The notes under the pieces: model-generated
Databases searched by the model: none
Told to the model about the DNA's origin: nothing
Seen by the model: only the letters and a program-made list of their open reading frames with translations
Shown: piece by piece, positions 35,596 to 42,840 of the stretch
How positions within the stretch are numbered: position 1 is the first letter of the stretch
How the letters are laid out: each line of letters opens with the position of its first letter
NCBI GenBank assembly: GCA_016218825.1
Contig: JACRCV010000006.1
Span: forward strand, 70,797-134,796
DNA from: Deltaproteobacteria bacterium
GTDB lineage: Bacteria; Myxococcota; XYA12-FULL-58-9
Direction of reading: 5' to 3'
DNA: 64,000 nt
Made by a program: the position numbers and the translations under genes

Positions 35596-36572
35596 TGCTT
35601 GTCCCGGAGGTCGTCGGGCGCCGGCAGCGGGTAGAAGCAAGCGACGCCGTCGTCGAGGCGCGGCGCTTCGACGGTGCAGCGCGCGGCGCGGCGGGGGCAG
35701 CGGGGCGCGAACGGACAACCGCGTTGATCGGGCTCGCCGACCGGAGCCTGGATCGGGACCAGGCGCCCGGCCGCGAGGCGGGCGCTGCTCTTCCAGAGCG
35801 CGGCGGTGTACGGATGGCGTGGCTGGCGGCAAACGGATCGGGCCGCGCCTGTCTCGACGATCCGACCGCCGTACATCACGGCGACGTCGTCGGCGACCGC
35901 GGCCACCAGCGCCAAGTCGTGGGTGACGAACAGCATCGCCATCTGATGTCGCCGCTGCACCGCGGTGAGGAGCTGCAGGATCTGCGCTTGGACCGTGGTG
36001 TCGAGGGCGGTCGTCGGCTCGTCGGCGATGAGGACCTCGGGCTCACCGGCGAGGGCCATCGCGATCATGACCCGCTGCGCCAGCCCCCCGGAGAGCTCGT
36101 GCGCGAAGGTGTGCCGATCACAATAGCTCGTGCTCAAACCGACCTCGTCGAACAGCCGCCGGACCTGCAACCGCGCTTGCCGCCAGGTGAGGCCGCGGTG
36201 CGTCACGAGCGGCTCCGCCACCTGGCTGGCGACGTCCATCACCGGGTTGAGCGCCGCCTGCGGCGCCTGGAAGATCATGCCCAGGTGGCGCCCGCGGAGC
36301 TCGCAGAGCCGCTCCGGGCTCGCCCCCAGGATCTCTTCGTCGTGAAACCTCAGGCTGCCGTTGGTGATGCGAGCCGCGGCACCGGTGAGCTGCAGCAACG
36401 CCAGCGCCGTCAGGGTCTTGCCCGAGCCCGATTCGCCGACCACGGCCAAGGTCTGGGCGCGGCGCAGGTCCAGGCTGACGTCCTCGAGCACGCGGCGGCG
36501 GCTGCCGCGGCCGACGACCTCGAGGGTCAGACCGCGAAGCGAAAGAATCGGCGGCGCCGGCGTCAGAACCAT
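35592..36572 (-). CDS. Peptide ABC transporter ATPase (OppD/DppD-type)
   Basis: The 326-residue ATPase has Walker A G-E-S-G-S-G-K-T, signature L-S-G-G-L-A-Q-R and Walker B V-L-I-A-D-E-P, and the OppD-type C-terminal region R-H-P-Y-T-A-A-L and G-C-P-F-A-P-R-C-P. The signature has L-A in place of the usual E/M-R-Q context (S-G-G-L-A-Q-R), a minor variation seen in some OppD proteins. It pairs with the OppF-type subunit encoded directly downstream. The upstream gene lies about 22 bases away. Confidence 0.9.
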   Translation of the reverse strand: MVLTPAPPILSLRGLTLEVVGRGSRRRVLEDVSLDLRRAQTLAVVGESGSGKTLTALALLQLTGAAARITNGSLRFHDEEILGASPERLCELRGRHLGMIFQAPQAALNPVMDVASQVAEPLVTHRGLTWRQARLQVRRLFDEVGLSTSYCDRHTFAHELSGGLAQRVMIAMALAGEPEVLIADEPTTALDTTVQAQILQLLTAVQRRHQMAMLFVTHDLALVAAVADDVAVMYGGRIVETGAARSVCRQPRHPYTAALWKSSARLAAGRLVPIQAPVGEPDQRGCPFAPRCPRRAARCTVEAPRLDDGVACFYPLPAPDDLRDKQ

Positions 36573-36594
36573 TCGCCGCCTCCGGTTGTCGGCC

Positions 36595-37605
36595 TCAGTC
36601 CTTCAGGAGGGTCGCCATCACCGCGTCCACCAGGCGTTCGACCGCCATGCCGTCTTCGACCAGCGCTCGCGCCAGGCCGACGACCATCTCCCGTGAATCG
36701 GGGAGCATGCGGACGTCGAGCGCCTCGCCGGAGAAGGCCGCGGTCAGGGCGGCGCGGGTGCGCTCCGGATCGAATGTCGGGCCGGCGATCTTCTCGAGGG
36801 TGGCAATGGTCTGTTGCGGGGTCGGGAAATCGGCGGTCGACAAGGCGGAGCGCGCCGCGGGCTCGTCCGCCAAGAGCGGCAACGGCGGCGGTGCGTCGGC
36901 GTGTGGGGTCTCGACGTCCATCGCCGGGAACGCCGGCAACTGCGGCGTCGCGGTCTGTGCATCGACGTCGGCGGCGGGCACGGCCGCGGCTGCCGCCGGG
37001 ATCTCGGCGGTCGTGGTCTGGGCCGCGGCCGCGGCCGCGGCGCTCTCGGTCAGCTCGATCTCGGTGTCGGCAGGGGCAGCGACCTCGGGGATCTCCATGT
37101 CGGACAGCAAGGCATCGAGGTCGAGCCCGGAGGCAGGCTTGGTCGCCGCCGGGCTCGCGGGCGGCGGTGGCGGGGTGCGGCGTGCGAGCGGCGCCGCGGG
37201 CTCGAGGTCCGGCTCGAGCATCGGCTCGTCTGCGGGCGCCACGTCGACGGTGTGCTGCACGGCGCCTTGCGGTGCCAAGTCGACGTCGAGATCGAAGCCG
37301 ACGTCGGCGTCGAGGCTCGCCGTCGCCGGGACCGCCGCCGTCGGTCGCGAAGCCGGCCTCGGGCTCGGCGTCGGGGCCGACGCACGCGGCGAGCGCGGCG
37401 CCACCGGGGCGCGCGGCGTAGCCTCGCCGACGGTCACCGGGACCGCAGGCATGTCGTCGCTGGCGCCGAAGTCGAAGTCGATATCGATCTCGCCGGGGGC
37501 GTGCGCCGCGTCCCGGCGCGTCGCCGGCGTCGCGGGGGTAGCGCCTCGTTCGTCCAGGATCTCGTCGAGGGCGATCTCGGGAAGATCTTCGTGGGGTTCA
37601 GTCAC
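36595..37605 (-). CDS. Ala/Pro-rich acidic protein of unknown function
   Basis: The 336-residue protein starts with an acidic E-D-L-P-E-I-A-L-D-E segment and has a long middle rich in Ala, Pro, Thr and Asp (residues of about 20-250), which should be disordered. Acidic D-I-D-F-D-F and L-D-L-D-A-L-L motifs repeat. Only the last 75 residues look folded, with helices such as A-L-T-A-A-F-S-G-E-A-L-D-V-R-M-L-P. No signal peptide or membrane helix is present. Disordered acidic linkers with a small folded end are common in myxobacterial regulators, but I do not recognise this family. It precedes the peptide ATPases on the same strand. Confidence 0.55.
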   Translation of the reverse strand: MTEPHEDLPEIALDEILDERGATPATPATRRDAAHAPGEIDIDFDFGASDDMPAVPVTVGEATPRAPVAPRSPRASAPTPSPRPASRPTAAVPATASLDADVGFDLDVDLAPQGAVQHTVDVAPADEPMLEPDLEPAAPLARRTPPPPPASPAATKPASGLDLDALLSDMEIPEVAAPADTEIELTESAAAAAAAQTTTAEIPAAAAAVPAADVDAQTATPQLPAFPAMDVETPHADAPPPLPLLADEPAARSALSTADFPTPQQTIATLEKIAGPTFDPERTRAALTAAFSGEALDVRMLPDSREMVVGLARALVEDGMAVERLVDAVMATLLKD

Positions 37606-37653
37606 TTTGGAACGCTACCAGGGCTCTCCGGCGTTGCCAATATCCAGGCCGGC

Positions 37654-38439
37654 CTAGTCTTTCTCCGCCGCGCCGCGTCGGATCGTCACCCAGCGCTGCT
37701 GCACGGCAGCCGGCAGGCCGAGCAAGCGCTCGTCCTTCGGGGGCCCGTTGGCGAAGCTCCGCCGGCCGGCGGCGCGCACCGTCTCGAGCGCGAGCGGCTC
37801 GGGGCTGAACAAAGCGACGAGGTACTCGGTGGCGGCAGAGTCATCCAGGACCAGACTGCCGGGGAGCGCCTGGTCGGCCCCGGCTTCGAGGCGCTCGCTC
37901 TTGCTGCCGGCAAACGGATAGTAGGCCGACACCGCGCCGTCGGGCGCGATGCCCAAGAGCAGCAGGTAGCAGGGCGAGTCCACCGAGACCACGAAGCGCA
38001 GCGCGTCCCCGACTTGGAAACGATCTCCGGAGACGCCGGGCGTGATCGCTGTGCGGCGTTGCACCATGAAACGCATCGACGCGCCTTTGAAGCGCACGCC
38101 GTCGTCACGCTGCGCCGGCCAAGCCAACACCAGCACCAGCACCACGGTCGCCGCGGCCATCGCGGTCGCGCCGAGCCACCAGGCGCGCCGGCGGCGAGCG
38201 GCGGCGGGTGACACCCCGGCGGTCGCGGCGGCGGCCACCAGGCGCGCCACCCGCCCGGCGCTGGTCTCCTGGGCGGCGACGAACAGCTGTCGACGCTCTT
38301 GGCAGCGGCGGCAGGTCGCGAGGTGCGCCGCCGCGGCGGCGGCGAGCGCGTCGCCACCGACGTGACGGTCCAAGGCCAGGTCCGACAGGCAGCCGAGCGC
38401 CGGGGGCGAGGTCGCGGGCATGGGATCTTCGACACTCAT
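37654..38439 (-). CDS. Zinc-finger anti-sigma factor with extracytoplasmic sensor-like domain (second module)
   Basis: The 261-residue protein has the zinc-finger pattern H-x3-C-x2-C (His39, Cys43, Cys46), a membrane helix at about 87-107 and an outside domain. In the latter, residues of about 143-215 (V-G-D-A-L-R-F-V-V-S-V-D-S and L-L-G-I-A-P-D-G-A-V-S) match in pattern the outside domain of the first anti-sigma factor of this window, including the G-I-x-x-D/S-G turn. The protein should bind and inhibit the sigma factor encoded just upstream; the ATG overlaps the sigma stop by four bases. The start was chosen from that overlap. Confidence 0.8.
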   Translation of the reverse strand: MSVEDPMPATSPPALGCLSDLALDRHVGGDALAAAAAAHLATCRRCQERRQLFVAAQETSAGRVARLVAAAATAGVSPAAARRRRAWWLGATAMAAATVVLVLVLAWPAQRDDGVRFKGASMRFMVQRRTAITPGVSGDRFQVGDALRFVVSVDSPCYLLLLGIAPDGAVSAYYPFAGSKSERLEAGADQALPGSLVLDDSAATEYLVALFSPEPLALETVRAAGRRSFANGPPKDERLLGLPAAVQQRWVTIRRGAAEKD

Positions 38440-38933
38440 GGGGCCGACTCCAACACGGTGATCAGCTGCTCGATCGCCTTGAGGCGTTTGGCGACGGTCC
38501 GGCGGGAGGTGCCGGTGGTCGAGGCGATCTCCTCGAGCGTCATGCCGTCGACATAGCGGTACACGAAGATCGCTTGGCTCTCGGCGTCCAGGTCCCGGGC
38601 GACGCGGGTCAGCAAGGACTTGTGGCGGTAGTGCTGGTAGGGGTCGACCGGGGTCAGGCTGCCCCACTCGAGCACCGGATCCGGCACCTCACGGGCACGG
38701 CGGCGCTTGGCCGACCGCAGGCGGTTCAGACAGACGTTGGTGGTCACCCGATAGAGCCAGGTGGTGACCGCGGCGTCGTGGCGAAACTGATGGCCCTTGG
38801 TCATCACGGTGAGGAACACCTCCTGGGCGGCGTCCTCCGCCTCGGCGCGATCGCCGACGATCGCCTGGCAACGACGCAAGACGCTGCTGCCGTACTGGCG
38901 GCAGAGCATCGCGGTATCGAGGGCATCGGCCAC
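38436..38933 (-). CDS. ECF sigma factor (second module)
   Basis: The 165-residue protein has region 2 motifs (D-A-A-Q-E-V-F-L-T-V-M and T-W-L-Y-R-V-T-T-N-V-C-L-N-R-L-R) and a region 4 helix-turn-helix (M-T-L-E-E-I-A-S-T-T-G-T-S-R-R-T-V-A-K-R-L). This is the normal length of an ECF sigma factor. The start is GTG; a ribosome-binding-like AGGAG lies 13 bases upstream, somewhat far, so the start is not certain. It is cotranscribed with its anti-sigma gene. A divergent region of about 190 bases separates it from the VIT-VWA, caspase and PKD genes, which may be its targets. Confidence 0.85.
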   Translation of the reverse strand: MADALDTAMLCRQYGSSVLRRCQAIVGDRAEAEDAAQEVFLTVMTKGHQFRHDAAVTTWLYRVTTNVCLNRLRSAKRRRAREVPDPVLEWGSLTPVDPYQHYRHKSLLTRVARDLDAESQAIFVYRYVDGMTLEEIASTTGTSRRTVAKRLKAIEQLITVLESAP

Positions 38934-39126
38934 GCGGGTCGCTCGTCTCCTGTCCCCTTCCGAAGAGTAGGTACCACCGCAGCCGAGCTATCGCCAAACG
39001 CCGCGTGCACTCCCCTTCGACACCGCAGCGGCGCCGGCGCGGGCCACCGTCGCGCCCGGGGCGCAAATAGTCGCGGTGGCGGTGTCGAACGCCGGCAGAC
39101 TCGAGCTGCGCGAAAAGGAGATCTCC

Positions 39127-41181
39127 ATGCGTTTGGTGTTCACTCTCTGTGTGGTGTTGTCCTGCTGCGGTTGCGACGAGCTCTTCTGTGGAGGACCATG
39201 CGGCATGGGCGGCTGGGAGGCCGGCACCGTCCGGGTCGAACAGCTGACCTACTCGCTGACCGAGGCGAACGAGGTCGTCAGCGGCGACATGGAGATCGCG
39301 TTCGCTGCCGACGTCGGGAGCTTCAACGACGGGAGCTACGAGTTCCACCTGCCGCCGGGCGCCGTGATCCACACCGCCGAGCTCTACTTGCCGAACGAAG
39401 AGCGCTGGGAGCGCGCCGAGACGCTCGGGCGGCGAGAGGGTCAGACCGCCTATGACGAGATCGTAGAGCCCCGGCCCGACAAGGACCCGCTTCTATTGCA
39501 GCGCGTCGGCCCCGACAGCTATCGCGTCCGCGTCTACCCGGTCGTGGAACACCGGGCGCTTCGCGTGCGGATCCGCTACGCCCACCCCCTCGCCAGCGGT
39601 GACCGCGGTCGAATCCTGTGGGTGCCGCTTGCCCAGGCGCGCGGCGCGCTGCAGCCGAGCGTGCGCCACACGCGGGTGACGGTGACCACCGGCCAAGGTT
39701 GGCAAGGCGCAAGCTGGCAGCAGACCGGCGACCTCGGCGGCCTCGAACAGGTCGACGAGTGGAGCGACAACACCACGAGCGTGACCTTCGTCGGCGGCGA
39801 CATCGATCACGACATCGGCCTGGCGCTCTTCGCGCCGGTGAGCCCGGCGGTGCTGACCGCGCTCCAGTACGAATCACCGGCGGCCGGCGTCCCGCGGCAC
39901 CTCTTCGTCGGCTGGACGCCGGACTTCTCGGCCTATCCGAGCGTCGCCGCGGGCGCGCGCAACGTGGTGTTCGTCGTCGACCTCTCCGGGTCGATGGTCG
40001 GGCAGAAGATCGCCGAGGCCGAGACCGCGGTCATCGCCGCGCTCGAGACGCTGGCGCCCGCCGACTGGTATGGCCTGGTGGCGTTCAGCGGCGCGACCGA
40101 GCTGTTTCGCGAGGAGATGGTCGGCGGCGCGGACACCGCCGCCGCGATCGCCTGGGTGCGCACCTGGCGGCCGCAAGACTACACCGATATCGGCGCCGGC
40201 CTCGCGGCGGGGGCGAAGCTCGGGGCCCGATCGCCGGCGGCCGACGTCCCGGTGGACCTGGTGCTGGTGACCGACGGCCGGCCCACCGCCGGACCGACGA
40301 CCACCGACGCCATCCTCGGCGCGGTGCAAGCGGTGGCGGCCGAGAGCGGCCGGACCATTCGAATCTTCGGCTGCGGCATCGGCAGCGACGTCGACCAGAG
40401 CCTGCTCGTGGATTTGGCGACCGCGACCGGCGGCGAGACCACGTTCGCGCTCGCCGACCAGAAGATCGGTGAGCAGCTCGCCGCGCTCTTCGACCGGGTG
40501 CGCTCCGGTGGCGCGTCTCAGGTCGAGGTGCGCCTCGAGTCCGAGGCCGGCGCCACGACGCAGGTGTTCTCTTGGCCGCGGGTGTTTCCCGGCACGCCGC
40601 TCTATCTCGGGGCCACCGACGTTCACGCGGATGCCGTCACCGTGAGCCTCGCCGCGACCACCCCGGACGGCGTTGCCATCACGATGCACGCCGCCCTCGA
40701 TCTCGCCGGCACCGCGACCAACACCGTCAACCTCGCGCCGCCACTCTACGCCAGGGCGTTGGCCGACCAACTGGAGCGCGACATCGACCAGACCCTGGAA
40801 TCTCCGGAGCGGGTCAGCGCCGCGGTGCGGCTCGCGAAGACCTACGGCGTCTTGAGCCGGTACTCGTCGATGCTGGCGCTCGAGAGCGCGGCGATGTACG
40901 GCCGCGCCGGGGTCGACCGGATCGAACGGGATCCGGCGGGGATCGCGCTGTCCCCGGTGTCGGCCTCGGCGATCGACGAGGCCCAGATCGGTGTCGCCGA
41001 CTTCGGTGCGCCCAGCGACGTCGCCGTCGGTACGGAGCCGGCGACCGGGTGCGCCTGCGCCGCGGCTTCTCTGCCCAGCCTCGCCACGCTCGCCGGCGTC
41101 GGCGTGCTCCGACGCCAGTGGCGGAAGCGCCGTGCGGGTACGAACGACAGCGGCGGGGGGGCGGGGGGGGGCCGCGCTTGA
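39127..41181 (+). CDS. VIT/VWA-domain surface protein with MYXO-CTERM-type tail
   Basis: The 684-residue protein has a lipoprotein signal peptide, with clustered Cys near residues 14-17. A VIT domain follows in the first third (inter-alpha-trypsin inhibitor type; Y-E-F-H-L-P-P-G-A-V and A-Y-D-E-I-V-E-P). The VWA domain carries an intact metal-ion adhesion motif D-L-S-G-S at 285-289. The C-terminus has a Cys-Ala-Cys, a hydrophobic helix and an Arg-rich stretch, the layout of the MYXO-CTERM sorting signal. It should be exported and anchored on the surface, where VWA domains bind protein ligands. The ATG was chosen for AAGGAG at six bases and the signal peptide. It leads a group with the caspase and PKD genes. 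Confidence 0.85.
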   Translation: MRLVFTLCVVLSCCGCDELFCGGPCGMGGWEAGTVRVEQLTYSLTEANEVVSGDMEIAFAADVGSFNDGSYEFHLPPGAVIHTAELYLPNEERWERAETLGRREGQTAYDEIVEPRPDKDPLLLQRVGPDSYRVRVYPVVEHRALRVRIRYAHPLASGDRGRILWVPLAQARGALQPSVRHTRVTVTTGQGWQGASWQQTGDLGGLEQVDEWSDNTTSVTFVGGDIDHDIGLALFAPVSPAVLTALQYESPAAGVPRHLFVGWTPDFSAYPSVAAGARNVVFVVDLSGSMVGQKIAEAETAVIAALETLAPADWYGLVAFSGATELFREEMVGGADTAAAIAWVRTWRPQDYTDIGAGLAAGAKLGARSPAADVPVDLVLVTDGRPTAGPTTTDAILGAVQAVAAESGRTIRIFGCGIGSDVDQSLLVDLATATGGETTFALADQKIGEQLAALFDRVRSGGASQVEVRLESEAGATTQVFSWPRVFPGTPLYLGATDVHADAVTVSLAATTPDGVAITMHAALDLAGTATNTVNLAPPLYARALADQLERDIDQTLESPERVSAAVRLAKTYGVLSRYSSMLALESAAMYGRAGVDRIERDPAGIALSPVSASAIDEAQIGVADFGAPSDVAVGTEPATGCACAAASLPSLATLAGVGVLRRQWRKRRAGTNDSGGGAGGGRA
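41155..41171 (+). repeat. Homopolymeric G tracts at the 3' end of the VIT/VWA gene
   Basis: A run of seven G, one C and nine G falls in the last codons of the VIT/VWA gene, after its Arg-rich tail. It could be a slippage-prone site or a place where sequencing errors concentrate. Confidence 0.7.
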
Positions 41182-41220
41182 CGGCAGCGGCTCCGGCCGT
41201 CATCTAATGGCGCCACTCCC

Positions 41221-42840
41221 ATGAATGCGTGTGGCCATCGGGGTTGGGGCGGTCGGGCGGTAGGCGGCGCGCTGGCGGCGTCATGTCTACTGCTCTGTGC
41301 GCCGGCGGCGGCCACCGAGCGCTTCGGGCTGTTCGCCGGCAACAACCGCGGCGGCGAAGACGAGGCCGGGCTGCGGTGGGCGGAACAGGACGCCGGGCGC
41401 ATGCGTGACCTCTTCGTCGGCCTCGGGGGGGTGCGGGCCGCGGATGCGATCCTGCTCCTCGGTGGTGGCGCCCGCGACCTGCGGGCGGCGTTGGCGTCGC
41501 TCGCCGTCCGCGTGGCGGCGCAGAAGACCAAAGGCGAGCGCGTCGAGCTGTTCCTGTATTTCTCCGGTCACGGCGATGACGCCGGGCTGCACTTGAACGG
41601 GGCGCGCCTGGCGTTCGTCGCCATCGACGACCTGGTGTCGCAGATCGGCGCCGACACCGTGATCACCATCGTCGACGCCTGTCGCGGCGCCGGCCACGGC
41701 GCGAAGCGCAACAAGGGCGCGACGCCGGGACCCGAGTTCGACGTGCGCCTGACCCGCAACCCCGGTCCGACGGGCCACGTGCTCATCACGTCGGCGGGGC
41801 CCGACGAGGTGGCGCAGGAGTCCGATGCGCTCGGCGGGTCGTTCTTCACCCATCATCTGCTCTCGGGCTTGCGGGGCGCGGCGGACGCCGACCAGGACGC
41901 GCAAGTGTCGCTCGCCGAGGCCTATCGCTACAGCTATCACCACACCCTGTTCGGCTCGCACCGAACGGCGGCGGCGGTTCAGCACCCGGAGATGGAGCTG
42001 ACGCTCGGCGGCGAGGGCGAGGTGATCCTCACGTCGCTTGGCGGCGCCGCGACCAGCCTGCTCTTGCCGGGCGCGGTCTACGGCGACGTCCTCGTGGTGG
42101 ACGACCGCAGCGGCCGGGTGCTGGCGGAGGTCGACAAGGACCAGGGGAGCGTCGCGCGCTTGGCGCTGCCACCCGGGCGGTTGCGGGTCCAGGTGCGGCA
42201 GCACGGCCGGATCTACGCCGCCGAGCTGAGCTCCGACTGGGGTGGCGAAGTCGAGCTCGACGCGAGCACGCTCATCGAGCAGCCACGCCTGGCGGCGCTC
42301 GGCAAAGGCGCGGCGCTCGACCCGGCGCCGTGGGCGATGACCGGGGCGTTCGCGCTGCGCTCGGCCGCGGCGCTCGGTCGGGCCTTGTCGACCGGGGTGG
42401 CGATGAGCTTGGCGCGGCCGCTTCACGGGGCGCGCTGGTTCGGCCGCGCGGTGCTGCAGGCGGCACAGGCGACGGCGACGAATGACTCGCTCGCCTATCG
42501 TCACTTCGAGGGCCGGGTCGGCCTCGGCGCCGGCTACGGCGCTGATCTCGGCTTGCTGCAGCTCGAGGCGGCGGCGACGCTGTCGGCGCTCGGGGTCTGG
42601 GAACAGCGCCGGCGGCGGGAGGCGGAGCGGTTGGCGCAGACCGGGTTGGTGCGACCCCTCGCCGGCGGCTACACCGTTGGCCCGGAGCTCGGCGTCGAGG
42701 CCGGGCTCGGGCTGCCGCTCGTCGCTGATTGGGGTGTCGTCGTGGTGGCCGGGCCGTCGGCCGCGCTGCTCAAGGTCGACGGCGACGTCGCCCTCGTTAC
42801 CGGAGTGAGTGGCCGTGTCGGCGCGCTCTATCACTTCTAG
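41221..42840 (+). CDS. Secreted caspase-like protein with beta-barrel-like C-terminus
   Basis: The 539-residue protein has a signal peptide (to about residue 31). A caspase-fold domain follows, with His117 in F-S-G-H-G-D and Cys154 in V-D-A-C-R-G. An EF-hand-like loop D-A-D-Q-D-A-Q-V-S-L-A-E spans 222-233, where the Gly of the classical loop is Ala. A small beta domain at about 270-330 carries D-D-R-S-G-R (294-299). Residues of about 365-539 alternate hydrophobic and polar residues and end in Phe, which is typical of outer-membrane beta-barrels. This suggests a caspase-type protease carried by an outer-membrane barrel. The first ATG fits the signal peptide; the gene follows the VIT/VWA gene after 39 bases. 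Confidence 0.82.
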   Translation: MNACGHRGWGGRAVGGALAASCLLLCAPAAATERFGLFAGNNRGGEDEAGLRWAEQDAGRMRDLFVGLGGVRAADAILLLGGGARDLRAALASLAVRVAAQKTKGERVELFLYFSGHGDDAGLHLNGARLAFVAIDDLVSQIGADTVITIVDACRGAGHGAKRNKGATPGPEFDVRLTRNPGPTGHVLITSAGPDEVAQESDALGGSFFTHHLLSGLRGAADADQDAQVSLAEAYRYSYHHTLFGSHRTAAAVQHPEMELTLGGEGEVILTSLGGAATSLLLPGAVYGDVLVVDDRSGRVLAEVDKDQGSVARLALPPGRLRVQVRQHGRIYAAELSSDWGGEVELDASTLIEQPRLAALGKGAALDPAPWAMTGAFALRSAAALGRALSTGVAMSLARPLHGARWFGRAVLQAAQATATNDSLAYRHFEGRVGLGAGYGADLGLLQLEAAATLSALGVWEQRRRREAERLAQTGLVRPLAGGYTVGPELGVEAGLGLPLVADWGVVVVAGPSAALLKVDGDVALVTGVSGRVGALYHF

